Assembly (NCBI GenBank): GCA_034766995.1
Contig: CM068313.1
Span: forward strand, 21,769,012 to 21,833,011
DNA: 64,000 nucleotides
Source: Acanthacorydalis orientalis
Taxonomy: Eukaryota; Arthropoda; Insecta; Megaloptera; Corydalidae
Reading direction: 5' to 3'
Positions within the stretch are counted from its first letter, which is position 1. Every line of letters starts with the position of its first letter. Made by a program: the position numbers and the translations under genes. Shown here one piece after another: positions 40,982 to 55,697 of the stretch. The notes beneath the pieces were generated by a model. It did not search any database. It was not told the origin of the DNA and saw nothing but the letters and a program-made list of their open reading frames with translations.

Positions 40982-42167
40982 TTAGATATTCGGGCAATCG
41001 TGTAAATTCTGCATATGAATGCGTAAGTAGTTTTTGCTCACAAAAGAATTATTGCAAAGTTTACAAGGATAAGGGCGTTCGCCGGTATGTGAACGCATAT
41101 GAATGACAAGTGGACTTCGTTGCGTGAACCGTTTCCCACAAACATCACATTTGTATGGTTTTTCATTCGTATGCGTTCTTAAATGCACTGTCATTATATG
41201 TTTCTTATTAAAACTTTTACCGCACACTTCACAATTCCAAGGTCTCTCTCCTCTATGAATCAACATGTGACTTTTCAATCCATGTTCGTATCCAAAAATT
41301 CTACCACATATATCGCACGCGAAACCTTCATGCGACTTCATGTGTCGATGATAGCATTTGCGCGAATTGTACGTTTTGCCGCATCTTTCACAGCTATACT
41401 GAGTGGACACATAATCAGGTTCGTGAGTACGGCCGTGAGCTGCCAAACATACTTTATTGGCAAAAGTTTTATTGCATATAGGACATTCTTGCCTCACTGC
41501 ATTGTGTTTCACTTCGATATGCGTATCTAATAAACTCTGATAATGGAATCCTTTATCACAATGAGGACATTTCATTTTGTATAACTGCGAATGATTTTTT
41601 TCGCAAACGCGTGCCGAACTAGCGTAATGAAATTCTTTACTACAAATTTTACACGCGAACTTTGGCCTATCGGTTTCATGCGTCATTCGATGAACTTTCA
41701 ATTGCGATTTTTCTTTAAATCGTTTATTACACTGATCACAACTGAATAAACGTATATTACAATGTACTCCACGATAGTGAATTCTCCATTTTGCAGGCCT
41801 TTTGAACGTCCGTGTACATAATTTACAGAAAATTTTGTCATCTTCTCGATAATAGTTTTCTTCTTCGTTCAATGTTTCATTTAAATTGCTATTTAATGTT
41901 TGCAACAGGATATTTTGATCCAAATTAGGATCATCTTTTATTTCAACTTTGACATCTTCTATGTGATAGTTTAATTCTTCTACAGTTTCATGTTTACAGG
42001 AATGTATTTTCCATCTAGTGAATTTACGGAATGTTTTGTTGCATATTTTACAACAAATCATATTTTTACGTATCGTATATCCTTGCATTTCTTTATCGAC
42101 GTTGGATGTAGCAGCTACTTGTTGTTCTTCATATAATGGTTCTTGTTTTATTTTCCATGTCAAATCC
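40982..42167 (-). CDS. ZF12: 11-finger terminal exon, intact parent of two relics
   Basis: It follows CACTTCAATTCCAG and encodes 394 residues. KIKQEPLYEE right at the junction and VKVEIKDD further on fit SUMO sites. Finger 1 (CKICNKTFRKFTRWKIH) is at about 39-60, then about 55 acidic residues, then ten fingers to about 389. Finger 4 has Cys in place of the first His (SSARVCEKNH), giving a C3H ligand set. An ATG is at residue 27, before finger 1. The C-terminal fingers read RFTQRSPLVIHMRSH and SFVSKNYLRIH. Decayed copies lie at 35297-36356 and 31935-32650. Confidence 0.88.
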
Positions 42168-42600
42168 CTGGAATTGAAGTGAATTAAATAAAGGGTCAAT
42201 AAATTATTTTAACTTATATTTAAATTACAAAAGCCTACACGGATTTACTCAGTGTTTATTGTTAACTACAAGTGTATTTCTTTGAAAAAAAAAACTTAAT
42301 AAAAATCACTTCGAAATAAAAACTCCAAAATTCTATTTACAGTTTTTCTACATAATATCATAAACTTGCATCCCGTATTTCCACAAGATAATCATAATTA
42401 ATATATATTTCACATTTACCAAGACGCCTATTTACTTCTATCTAACTGACTAAATCTGCCGAAGAACTTATTAATTCACTTATAATATTTTATATTCAAT
42501 AACCAGTATACATAAACGCCCATTAAAAAAAAATCATTATTACTACTAATAAAAAACGGTGTTTCATTCTATATTTGATTATATATATATACATACATAC

Positions 42601-42646
<46 letters not shown>

Positions 42647-42910
42647 TAAAAAATATTTTCATAACAGAGGAAAATATAATCGAAACTTATAATTTACTAC
42701 AGTCATAATATTTAGTTTATTTTATATAAAATAATTACTGTTGTACATAAAAATGAAGGAAATATAAACATTTCATAAAATTATTTTGAAAATATCACAT
42801 ACTTTATTTCAATTCTGAATACAAAGTTAATTATTTAAAATATTTATATTATCTTGTATACAATATATTCGTTAATTATATACTTTGCATTCAAGAAATT
42901 TAACAAGAAA

Positions 42911-42964
<54 letters not shown>

Positions 42965-43562
42965 CTAGTTTATACAATTTTATTCATATATTTCAAATTA
43001 ATAAAATAATATTTAATCCTTTTAAGAAACATTGGATTTGTTCTCTTACTATATCGTTTATTCAATGAATGCATAGATCGAAATCAGGTTATCAATTAAC
43101 GTAAGCGTATATATTTTATCGGTATTTATTTAAACTGTATAATACGCAACGCAATACTAAAATTATAATAAATTATACATATACTTGTATCTCTACTTAA
43201 AAATTATTTTTTTTAACAATCATCGGTCACCAGATCGATCGGTCTTAGATAAAAACTAATTTATTTCAAAGAGAATCCAATATCTTTTTTCTATAATCAA
43301 ATAGAAAATAAGAATATCGAGCTCGAATTTTCATATTTCTTAATAATCAAATGAATAAAAAAATAATTTCAGTTGTATCACACTCTTTGTTTTATAAATT
43401 TTACTTCTCACAAATCAAATTTACACTGTTAACGTCAACGACTGATTCTTTTAAATAAGAAAGTGTAAGAATTTGAATTAAGTTACATACAAAAAAAAAT
43501 CCTATAACAATACTTTGTATAGTAGTGAACTTTTAACACACTTAATTTTCACAGACTGTGTA
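42168..43562. other. Spacer ZF12-ZF13 with TA arrays
   Basis: TA arrays at about 42583-42645 and 42913-42961; otherwise plain AT-rich DNA. Confidence 0.5.
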
Positions 43563-44529
43563 CTAATTGAAATTGAGATCATGTATTTTTTGTTCATGTG
43601 TTTTGAGATAAGTTCTACTGACAAAAGCTTCTGTACACAATTCACACTTGTACGGTCGTTCACCGGTATGAGATCTCATATGAATAACGAGTGGACTTCG
43701 TTGTGTGAATCGTTTACCGCACACATCACATTTATATCTTTTTTCATTAGTATGAGTCCTTAGGTGAACCATTAATATAGTTTTTTTATTGAACCTTTTT
43801 CCGCAAATATCACAACTAAACGGTCTTTCTCCTTTATGAATCCATATATGTTGCTGTAGGCCTTTCGCATATTTAAATATTTTGCCACAAATGTGACATG
43901 AGAATCCTTCGTGCGATCGTACATGTCGTCTATACACTGACTTAATATTATATGTTTTCCCGCATATTTCACATTTGAATTCCGGTGGAACATACTTGTC
44001 GTCATGTGAACGTGAATGTACATTTAAATATGAGGCCGAAGAAAAATTTTTATGACAAATTTCACACACATGACTTTTTATTTTCAAATGTTTCGTTTCG
44101 ATATGCTTTTTTAAATGGTATTTACTGTGATATCCTTTATCACATTCAACGCACTTGTGTGCAAAATCATTCGAATGAGTTTTTTCGCAAAATTTTCCGG
44201 CCGTCGTTGAATAATGCAATTTTCCACATGTAGGACAACTATATTTCTTTTCTCTTGAATGTAATTTCGTATGGCCATAGAGACCGTCTTTCGTTTTGTA
44301 ACTTTTATCGCAAACATCACATTTGAAAGGACGATCTTCGAAATGTTGTGCGTAATGTGCTTTCCAACGGATCTTTTTACTGAAACTTTTATTACAAACA
44401 CTACACAAAAATTTATCGTGAATTTTTACATATCCGCTTTCCTCAGAATTTTTTGTACAATTATAATCGTACTCTGATTTTACTTCTACTTCTTCATATA
44501 AAGGCTCTTGTTTACAGATCCAAACTGCT
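43563..44529 (-). CDS. ZF13: 10-finger terminal exon without a usable start
   Basis: It follows GTTTGTATTTTCAG and encodes 321 residues, with fingers at about 42-316. The linker CKQEPLYEEVEVKSE is clearly related to that of ZF12. Finger 3 has Cys for the first His (GKFCEKTH). After the acceptor the first ATG is residue 253, in finger 8, so nearly the whole array depends on an upstream start. An ATG at 44552 is in frame only if the intron is retained. The ending RFTQRSPLVIHMRSH matches ZF12 and ZF14. Confidence 0.87.
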
Positions 44530-44820
44530 CTGAAAATACAAACACAAAACATTTATTATTTTTTAAGACGTCTTACTTTGGTTAATAACAAATTTTACAT
44601 AGTATACTCTTATTCAAACAGTTTTGTTCGGTAATGTACATTGAATTGGATTTTATAAGTATACAACTGTAAGTTAATTATTAAAAAACAATTTATATTT
44701 TCTTTATTAACAATAATTTTACATTGCATATAAATGAACTAAATAATAATTCAATTTATTATTATAACAACAATGTAAATGTATAACTTATGTTCTTTAT
44801 CTGATTATACGTGTGTGTGT

Positions 44821-44872
<52 letters not shown>

Positions 44873-45512
44873 ATATACATACGCACAGATTTTTACGTCA
44901 CAATCACAATGTATATGCTTTTTCTCCTAAATACATTTAATAACTATTATTGAATGAACTCTTTCTATTTCAAAATATGTAAAATGATTTTCATAAATGA
45001 ATTCTCTTTTAAGCCACGAACCATACAAAAAGTTCCGATCAAAAATGTTTAAAAACGACAATTGATCTTTTTGATCAAGAAGACATTTTTGAGGGTTAGT
45101 CGAGTGAAAAAAATAATTAATTTCTGGAAGTGAATTTAGTTGCAATGATAGAATTGTACTGCGATATAAAATGACACTAAGAACGAATGAACAAAAACTA
45201 ATGTTCAATTAGAGTATTACATATTGTCTATGATTGCACGCAAATATACACGCATCAATATAAAAAATTAAGTTACTTCTCTTTACAAAATAAATAAATA
45301 TTAATTCGTCTATAAGTCAACACAAACATATACATATAATTTTTAGGATTATTTATTGCTATCGTATTGTAAGGTTTCGTTAACTTTTTCCGTTTAAATA
45401 ATATAATCAAAATATTCAATTTCATTTCAAACATAAACAACACTTTAGTGTATATATCATATAATTATTTCTTTAGATACAAACGCATACATTTAAGTAT
45501 CTCTCTCTCTCT

Positions 45513-45604
<92 letters not shown>

Positions 45605-45955
45605 TCAACGTATACGAGTACGTATGGCTCAAGAAAGAACTATACGGTATATAAAACAATATATTGTTTACAGCTACCACTGAATTACATTTAATCTCTA
45701 AATAATTAACAAGAAAACAACAATATGAACAATAAATTCCAAAATAAAAATGTAAGGCTTTGTTCAATATTAAGATTTAAATTTAGATTTTTAGTACAAA
45801 AAAAGATATCACCATAATCACAATCTAATCTTGATTACGTTATAATACAATCTAATTTTATTAAACATAATTTTATAAATAAATTAGATTTTAAAATATT
45901 CACCATTATAATACTACAAATCTGTGTTTTCTAATTTGAAAACACATTCTCTGCA

Positions 45956-46014
<59 letters not shown>

Positions 46015-46188
46015 GTATATATAATAAACATTTAACAGGCATTTCTAAAGATTCTTCTCTAAATATTATAAAGATTAAAAAAAATCTTATAATATCCATA
46101 CAGTTTATAAACATGAAAAAATGAAACAAACACATCCTTAACTTGAAAAAAACATGTTGAAAGATATTTGTATTCTTTTATTATTTGT
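44530..46188. other. Spacer ZF13-ZF14 with TA arrays
   Basis: TA arrays at about 44826-44868, 45525-45600 (preceded by CT and CA tracts) and 45960-46012. A 93-codon minus-strand frame at 44927-45208 has no motif. Part of it, near 45120-45175, resembles sequence near 59300-59345, suggesting a dispersed repeat. Confidence 0.5.
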
Positions 46189-47203
46189 TCATGACGGTAT
46201 TGACTTGTCTGTCTCAATATTTTTTTTCTGTTTGAAGTATATGTCGTGGACTTTTTGTTCGTGCATTTTAAGACAAGTTCTACTCACAAAACATTCAACA
46301 CACAATTTACATTTGTACGGTTTTTCTCCCGTATGAGAACGCATATGAATAACGAGCGGGCTGCGTTGTGTAAACCTTTTATCACATGTATCGCATTTAT
46401 ATCGTTTTTCATTAGTATGTGTCCGTAAGTGGACCGACAGAATAGCTTTTTTATTGAAACTTTTCCCACAAACTTCGCAATTAAATGGTCTCTCTCCGTC
46501 GTGAATCCATAGATGCTGCTTGATGTTTTTTAAATTTTTAAATATTTTTCCACAAATATGGCACGTGTATCCTTGATGTGATCGCAAATGCGTATTGTAT
46601 ACTGATTTAATTGTATAGGTTTTACCACATTGATCGCATTTGTATTCTGGTGGAACGTAATTCTTGTCATGTGAACGACTATGCACGTTCAAATTTCCGG
46701 AAGTTCCGAAACTTTTTTGACACACCTGACAAGTATACTTTTTTATTTTTCTGTGTATCACGTCGACATGATTTTCCATTTGAGTTTTAAAATGAAATCC
46801 TCGATTACATTCAGGACATCTAAATGCAAAATCGTTTAATACTGTTTTTTGACACATGTTGATGGCTGTTGTAGAAGAATGTAATTTACCACAAGTTGGA
46901 CAACTAATTTTCTCAGCGGTGTGTTGTATTTTTGTATGAAGCCGAAGACCGACTTTCGTTTTATAACTTTTATTACACTGTGCGCAATTATAAGGTTTGT
47001 CGTCAAAATGTTGCGCATAATGATTTCGCCACCAACGTTTTTCAATAAAAAATCTGTTGCAAATTTTACAGCAAAATTTATCGTTTACTCTTATATATCC
47101 GTCCTCTTTCGTATTTCGTTTTTTCAACGATTCATTAGTACAATTCTTCGTAATTTTCAGCTCTTCTATTAAAGGAGGTTGGTTATCGTCCAAAGTATTT
47201 CTC
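46189..47203 (-). CDS. ZF14: terminal exon with nine good fingers and one dead finger
   Basis: It follows ATTTAATTACAG and encodes 337 residues, with fingers at about 45-319. Finger 3 aligns with the C3H finger of ZF13 but its last His is gone (INMCQKTVLND against GKFCEKTHSND), so it should not hold zinc. The first ATG is residue 116, within that dead finger. The linker is polar (DDNQPPLIEEL). The tail is 18 residues and Lys-rich. ZF13 is the closest relative. Confidence 0.86.
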
Positions 47204-47636
47204 CTGTAATTAAATATGAATATTTTGTTTTTAATATAAAATTATACTTATGTCCATTATTAAAAACAAACTCATAAAAATATTAATTTTAAAAGTAATG
47301 ACAACACTATTATTTTAATTCTTTTAAATAACTGTTATCGCATTACGAAATTTATATTTGTTTGCTGATTAATAGTGCAAAACACAACAACGTGAAATAA
47401 CCATACAATTTTCATTAAATATTGTAAAATATTATCCACCGAGAAAAATAATAACAGTGACATTTTCTTGAGTATGCATATAACATCCATCAAATATTTA
47501 CACGAATATAGTCTTGTTTTATAAAATTTGCAATAATCACATTATTTCAAAACACTGACAAATTAATGTCACAGATCTGTACACATTAGTAACATTATAT
47601 TAAAGAAAATGCAAAATTATTTCGCATTCATATAGC

Positions 47637-47724
<88 letters not shown>

Positions 47725-47725
47725 C

Positions 47726-47769
<44 letters not shown>

Positions 47770-49239
47770 CACTATGGTACAAATTATGGTGCCATGACGG
47801 CAGTGTAATAATCCTCTTTCTAAAATAAGCATTCAAATAAAAGAAAATATGATACCGCAAGGAATGACAGTTACAAAATACTGATCCTCACCTAACATCT
47901 ACTCAAATTTAACTATAGGCATGCAAACGTATGATTCCATGCGCATGTGAGGAAGATACACTTTTTCACAACACATAATTAATTCCAGTATTCATTACTC
48001 TCAACGTTGTTTTTTATATATAAAACTGTTCATCTGGAATCGAACGAAAGGAAAAATAATAAGTCCACATATTGTTAAAAAATATTTATAATCAGGTAAG
48101 AATAAGTTTATAAAATTTGTAAAATAATATTTATGTATATATGTACACATGTACAGTTTGTAATTAATAAGTTGATTTCATTACAACATATAACTTCCAT
48201 CGGAATGCTTTATAAGTCAATTCGCGTTTTTCACATTAGATTTTAGTTTTTTTTTTTTTTTAATTTAAAAGTCAACTTGCAAAAACTACTTCAACATTCA
48301 TAAATCATTACCAAAATGTCCATCTTTGAGTATAATACTATTTTTATAATAACTTGAACACTGCGAAGATATTTGTTTTTTCTTTAATAAACATATTACT
48401 TTAATTTCAAGTTTGCTTAATATAATATTTTTTCTAATAAATTTGTCTATATAAACACACACATAGACACTTTCAAACGGTACAAAAATTTAGATGGACT
48501 ATTCATCTAACAAAAAGATGGTATCAAATTTTAAAAATATGAAAATGTTTATAATTAGTTATAAAATAAATTTATTTAAAATTTTAGATAACAATTTATT
48601 TTTTTATGGTGAACATTTTAAACCATATATAAAATTAAACTATTGTTAAAAATTATTCAAACATTCGTAAATAAAACGCGAAAAAAATAAACATCTCGTT
48701 AACAACAACTATGGATATTTTTAAACGTGTCATATTCCAGTCGTTAACTGCGTGTGAAAATATAAACAACCATTAATTAAAACAGTTTATTTCTTTAGTT
48801 TAACAGTTCATTTTATAATACTTGTTGATGCATCCCACATATTTATGTAAGTTATATTTACCATCAATATGTTTATTAATATTGATAACATAAAAACTTG
48901 TTAAAAGTATAATTTAAAGACAGTTAATAAAACTCACAACACAAAATAAATGCACATAAAAATTATGCAAAAAATTTACAAAATATACTCTCCATAATTA
49001 AGCACTTCATTTTTTTTATTTTCGCCTTGGACTTTCTAATTGCATAATTGCTAAGAATTAAAATATAAAATTATTGCTTTTGAGATTACTTTAATAACAA
49101 TTTGAAAAATCTCACCAACCTATCAATGCATAAAATATATGCATGAAGCATTAAATACACGCACAGAGTATAAAATATATATTTTTACATTTCAAGTATA
49201 TCACAATAATTAAACACGCTAGTAAATTTTACTCATTTT

Positions 49240-49300
<61 letters not shown>

Positions 49301-49351
49301 TACACATATAAAGGAGAGGTGCATAAATTAATGCAATTGAGACTTCAAATT
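47204..49351. other. Spacer ZF14-ZF15
   Basis: A compound TA/TATG/CATA cluster at about 47640-47768 and a TA array at about 49243-49297. About 1.4 kb between them is AT-rich and shows no gene. Confidence 0.5.
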
Positions 49352-50315
49352 TTACATATTGAAATATTGATGATTTTTTTTAATGTGTGCTTTAAGACAC
49401 GTGTTACTAACAAATGCTTCGCAACACTGTTTACATGGATATGGTCTTTCGCCTGTGTGATATCGCATATGTATAACAAGAGGACTACGTTGAGCAAATC
49501 TTTTTCCGCATTCCTTACATTCGTACGGTTTTTCGTTTGTGTGTGTACGCATATGCACTTTCAGAATAGCTCGTTTGTTAAAACATTTACCGCACACGTT
49601 ACACGATAACGGTTTCTCTCCACGATGTATAAGTAGATGGTTTTTTAAACTGATCTGTGACGTTAATGTTTTTCCGCAAACATCGCATGTGAATCCTTCA
49701 TGTGCTTTGATATGTCGTCTATATAAATCTTGTGAATGATATGTTTTTCCACAAATTTCACATTTCAACTCTGGCGGCACATAATTTGGATCGTGCACTC
49801 TGTAATGTATCGAAAGATATCCTTTACTGCAGAACGTTTTCTTACATATATGACACTGGTACCGAATTGCATTATGATCAGCATCTATATGCATTTTTAA
49901 TTCTGCTTTTTGATAAAATCCTTTATTGCACTGTGCGCATTTAAACGAATATTTCTTCATATGTCTATTTTGGTGCATTTTATATGACTGAGGTGTTGCG
50001 TACTCTTTATTACAAATCTCGCACGTCAATTTTTTTCTATTTATGTCATGTAATTTTGAATGCGTTATCAGATTCCATTTGTACTTAAAATTTTTATTAC
50101 ACACGTCACATGTATATTCAAAGTTCTCAACATGCATACGAAGATAATGCCTCCTACATAAATCTTTTTGGAAAAAGATTTTATCGCAAGCCATACAATG
50201 ATAACCGTTATGTTTTAAAATGTACATATCTTCTTCTTTAATACTATTTTCAGAGTTCTGCTGCTTTACTTGGTTTTGATTCTCTACATGCCCCATCATT
50301 CCAGCATCGTTGTTC
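49352..50315 (-). CDS. ZF15: 10-finger terminal exon
   Basis: It follows TACCAATGCCTCTTCGATTCCAG in the transcript sense (only the last bases are diagnostic) and encodes 320 residues. Fingers span about 40-315. The linker is Asn/Gln-rich with SIKEED, a SUMO-type site, and ATGs at residues 6 and 7. Finger 1 (CMACDKIFFQKDLCRRH) resembles that of ZF10. The penultimate finger is RFAQRSPLVIHMRYH, intermediate between the ZF10 and ZF12 groups. Confidence 0.87.
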
Positions 50316-50606
50316 CTGGAATCGAAGAGGCATTGGTAATTAGAAAATACCTATATAGATAATTATTTTTTTAATTAAATTCACTATGTTTATCTTACAT
50401 GTGTACCTGTCTTATTTTCTAAGCAACATGAATACATAACAATATCGTTTTAAAATCAAATTTCGACTTTGTACGAGAACAATATTCATATAATTCAAAA
50501 TTGTACTCTGTAAAAAGGTTCATTTAAGTATCTGAAGAAGTTTACATAATATTTATTTGATACATTTATTATTTTTATATTTATATTATACATGTATAAA
50601 AACATG

Positions 50607-50641
<35 letters not shown>

Positions 50642-51457
50642 CATACATACAAACAATTATAAATACAATGTATGTCTGCTCTTAAATAATATCAAATACA
50701 GTTTTCATAAGTATTAAATTACTTTCTGTGTTACAAAAATACGTATTTCCATGTATTTTAAGTTTTTATTGGATACTTCTATTATATAAGTATAAATCAA
50801 CAATAAAACTGTATTATTTACTAAAAACAATTTTTTAAAAACATTTTTTTCGAAAACTGGTTATTTAATTACACAAAAATGTACTTTTTTAACTAAAATA
50901 TAAAATAACATTTTTAATATTCCACAAAGTTTAATCGTCATGATTTTGAAAAATATATTTAAAACTATTGTTTTTGTAAAATACACATAGCAAAATATTA
51001 AAATCGATCATTAAAGTTACAAAGATCATACAGTGAAGTTATATAAAAATATATTACACTTTTATAATAATTCGTTTTTGTGTGGTAAATGTATATTTAT
51101 ATTTTTATATCCTATACAACTGATTTGTTTAGAAATTAAGAAAGACATTTGCTCATTTTCTGAAATAATTTATAATAAAATTTTATTTCCAGAAAAGTGT
51201 TATGAATTATCTTTTTCTATTTAAACCACTAGAGTGTTATATATCCATATAAAATATAAAAATTAATAAAAAAAAACGAATAAAAATGAATACAGAAAAC
51301 ACTAATAAATTATCCTGACGCAATTTATTTAAATATTTTTTATACAAAACTTATTTTCAAACTTTATTTGGATTTTTTAAAATATTATACTTTTTTGGTG
51401 AATTTGAATATTTTTTTATTATAAATTTGTTTTACATAAACCAATGCTATCTGTACG

Positions 51458-51526
<69 letters not shown>

Positions 51527-52238
51527 TATACACACACATATGTACTTACATGCATACAGTCACACAATTATCTATTTACCACGTAATCACAATCTCTTTT
51601 CACTTTACTTAAAGTATATTTTAAGAAAAAATATCATAACCACAATTTATTTTATAGTAAGCGTTCATATATAATTAAATAACCATTAGTGATTTTTGAT
51701 TGGCACTTTTAAAGTATTTTTTTTAAAAATATTTATTAAAAACAAAAACTGAAACAATTCGTACACTTTTCATAAAATGAAAAGGTCAAATGATATAAAA
51801 CATCATATGTTAATTTTTAATTTCTTGAAAAGATTTATTTTTATATAACAGCGAAATTTAATTTTATTTTTTTTCATTCTTTAGAAATATAGTAAAAATC
51901 GAAACACTACTACATGTAGCCCACACGAAAACACATAAAAATTAAAATTTGCGATAATGACAATAAAAATAGATGCTTTCTTCTGGTCAATTTGTACTCT
52001 CATGAAAATAATGTAATTATTAAATATATTTATACCTAAATAATTTAAAATATGAGCAACAGATAGAATAATATTTGGGAATAACAGGATATCTTATACT
52101 AAACGATGTAACTGGATATTTTGTAATTTTATACAATACTCACAATTCAAACTATTTTTGAATGTTTAATACTGTAATGATAATTTAAACAAAATGTTGT
52201 GCGACCATGTGTTTTATGCGTGTTATTAAATTTTATGT

Positions 52239-52292
<54 letters not shown>

Positions 52293-52398
52293 CATATAAT
52301 ATTTAAACACAGAATACGTTAGCGTCTAATAAACACAATGAATTTTATAAAAACACATTTCGTACTTTTGTACTTAGATTATTTTTACTGACAAGAAA
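50316..52398. other. Spacer ZF15-ZF16
   Basis: TA arrays at about 50610-50638, 51463-51521 and 52243-52288. The rest is AT-rich with no motif. Confidence 0.5.
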
Positions 52399-53452
52399 TT
52401 ATACAGAAAGATCATTCATGGAAACATTCAAATAATTGGCCAGTCCGTGGCTTCTCTTCATATGTGTTGTAAGAAATGTTTTACTAACAAATACTTTATC
52501 ACATAAATGACAAAGATAAGGTCGCTCTCCGGTATGATATCTCCTATGGACTACTAAACTGCTACGCTGAGTGTAACTTTTTCCACATTCATTGCATTGA
52601 TAGGGACGTTCCCCAGTATGACTACGCATATGTATTTTCAATTCTTGCTTTTTACGAAATCGTTTATTGCAAACTTCACATTCTATCAGCCTTATTCCAG
52701 TATGAACAACCATATGCGTATTCAAATTTGTCACCGACACAAATCCTCGTCCACAAATATCACACGTATAATTTTTCAATCCTTTATGTGTATTAATATG
52801 AATTTTCAAATTTGTATGAGACGAGTACACTTTCCCGCACATATCACATTCGAACGATTTTTCTGATACGTAGTTTGGATCATGCTTCTTGCGATGTGTA
52901 TTCAAGTAAATCTGGGATTTGAACCCTTTATTACAAATATCACAATTGTATCTTTTTCCTTTGTGTTCAATATCTATATGCTCTTGTAACTGACAGTTAA
53001 AATAATATCCTTTACCGCAAATATCACAATTATTTTTAAAATTATTAATATGTCGATTATAATGTAACTTCAAAATATTTTTCGTATTGAATCCATGATT
53101 GCACACTTCACATACAAACTCTCTCTTGTTTTCGTGAATTTTTTGATGAGACTTTAATTCCCATGGTCGTTTGAATGACTTGTTGCAAACAGTACAACTG
53201 TACAATCTTTTATCTGTATGTTTTATAAAATGTGCAGACCATCGAGTTTTTTTACTAAATTCCTTACCGCATTCAGTGCATTTGAAACCATTAATACTTT
53301 TGGTATATCCATTAATAGCAATATTTTTCACTTTAATTTTTGCAATTTTTTCTGTAGCATCTTTTTCAACGGTGTGATCAGGTGCCGAATCTTGAAGGTT
53401 GCCTTCTTTGATACATAAATGGTTAATGTTTCCATTTAGTTTTATTATGTTT
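52399..53452 (-). CDS. ZF16: 10-finger terminal exon without a usable start
   Basis: It follows TAAATCTCTCCTTACAG and encodes 350 residues, with fingers at about 58-335. The linker is Lys/Asn-rich. The first in-frame ATG after the acceptor is residue 204, in the knuckle of finger 6 (CDMC), so five fingers need an upstream start. Finger 7 is CDICGRGFVSVTNLNTH, and the ending is SYTQRSSLVVHRRYH and KVFVSKTFLTTH. ZF17 is its sister (shared DPNYVS between fingers 5 and 6 and KNYTCDxCG at finger 7). Confidence 0.87.
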
Positions 53453-53877
53453 CTGTAAGGAGAGATTTAGTCAAAATTAATGTAAACTTGATGCTTGCTC
53501 ATAACTAAAATTTTAATCTATTACAATAAATATATTATTAATATTATTATTTTAAATCACAAAACCCTGATGTTCATCTGGAGAATTGAGAAAACTATTT
53601 TATAGCATGATTTCATATGCTTTCAATACCGTTATTATATTCCAAATATGTATATTTGCATTCAAAATCGTTGTACCTTTTAGTCATTAAAAAAGGACTA
53701 GGTCATATCTTATAAAAATAAATATATTAACCTTTAGTTATATAATAAAACTTATAAATAATGTACACAAAAAGTGACCTTATAATAAAATAACGATTTG
53801 TATAGTAAAATATTTCAAATCAATATTATAATTTAACAAGCACGCGCCTGTATGTATATATGTGTAAGTATATAGTG

Positions 53878-53925
<48 letters not shown>

Positions 53926-54115
53926 AAACATTCGCATATATGTATATTTAATAGTTTAACATTTTTAAAAAAATGCTGTTATAATTAAACTTCCGGTCAT
54001 TAAACCGTACAATACCGAAAACAAATACAGGAGCGCATTAATCAGGTATATTTTTAAATAGAGACTTATTTATAGAAAAAAACAAAATATTATCTTTTAT
54101 TTTGGAAAAAAATCT
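53453..54115. other. Spacer ZF16-ZF17
   Basis: A TA array at about 53884-53922 preceded by TG/TA mixtures. This is the shortest spacer in the array (663 bp) and leaves little room for a separate promoter and 5' exon. Confidence 0.55.
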
Positions 54116-55238
54116 TCATATCTTGTTTATTTTGTACGATAATGCGATTCCATGAAGTCTTTTAATGTGAGTATTAAGTACTGTTCGACTAACAAAATTT
54201 CCCGGACATAAATGACATTTATAAGGTCTATCGCCACTATGATATCGCACATGAACTACCAAACTACTGCGTTGAGTAAACTTTTTCCCACATTCTTCAC
54301 ATTTGTACGGTTTCTCCCCCGTATGAGTACGCATGTGCGTTCGTACATCTGATTTTTTTCTGAATTTATTATGGCAGATATCACAAGCAAACGGCTTTTC
54401 TTGCGTATGTATACTTTTGTGCAATCGCAAACTTTGAAGTGTTAAAAAATTCTTGCCACACATATCGCATGTGTAGTTTTTGATTCCTTCGTGTGCTTTT
54501 AAATGACACATTAAAGACGACTTGGTAGACACCACTTTATTACACATATGACATTTATATGTGGATACATAATTAGGATCGTGCTTTCTTCTCATATGAG
54601 TATTTAGATATGACTGTGATCTGAAAGTACTCTGACACGTCTCGCAAGTGTATCGTTTGCCAACATGTTCAATTTCAACATGTGTTTGTAACTGCGAAAG
54701 AAAATAAAAGCGTTTTTTACAAATTTCACATTCACATTTGTAATTTTTGAGATGATTCCTCCGATGTAAATTTAAATAAACATTAGTTGCGAAGCTTTTA
54801 TTACATACACTACAAATAAAATCTTTGGAAGCATTATGCAATTTTTTATGATGCGTCAGTTCATGATCACGTTTAAATGACTTATCACACAAATCACATT
54901 TAAACTGTCTTATATTTAAATGTGTTATAAAGTGTCTCCCCCAATGAAATCGTTTTTTAAAAATTTTTTCACAAACTGTACACTGATAACCTCTGTCAGT
55001 TCTAGCGCACTTGTCTACAGAATTATTGAGATACGATGCTTTAAACTGTCGTTCGACAAAACCTCGCTTTTTATACTTCGGTAATATTGTAGACTTGTTT
55101 TCTTCATTCTTATTACAATTAACAAATGTTATACATGAACTTCTCAATTTTGATGTATCAATTGTTTGATAATCTGATTTTAAATCTTCATTAGATTTGT
55201 TCTTAGTGATTATTTTTGATTCAAATACAATAAATGTG
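54116..55238 (-). CDS. ZF17: 10-finger terminal exon with a long linker
   Basis: It follows ATTTCTTATTCCAG and encodes 373 residues. An 85-residue basic linker (KYKKRGFVERQF) leads into fingers at about 86-362. The first ATG is residue 215 at the end of finger 5. Its exon begins with C, the only non-purine at the split codon in the array. Finger 4 has ECEICKKRFYFLSQLQTH, and the ending is KFTQRSSLVVHVRYH and GNFVSRTVLNTH. Confidence 0.86.
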
Positions 55239-55632
55239 CTGGAATAAGAAATATGACATTAGTGTTGTCCATTCTAAGACTGTCAAATCTACTAAACATA
55301 TACAAACATATCATTTCATTTTGGTGAAATAAATTAAAATTGAAATAACATTATAAAGTCATTTTTTTAATTAAAATATTTCATACATTTTCAGTACTTT
55401 CACATTATTATATATGCGTTGCTTGCCATTCTTCGGACAAATCATTCTGTTGATAACATTTTTCATTCAGTTCCATTGAAATCATCACTTTATTTTTAAC
55501 ATAATAATTTCCATTTACCGAAATATAAAACAAAAATTACATACATATCACAAACATAACAATTTTTCAATTCTTTACTGTTTCCCTCTTTTACTCAATA
55601 AGTATGTGTGTGTGTGTATGTGTATGTATGTA

Positions 55633-55697
<65 letters not shown>

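Noticed and set aside
44927..45208. 93-codon minus-strand frame
   Set aside because: No ATG start (it opens at TTG), no domain, no splice context, and part of it resembles a dispersed repeat.
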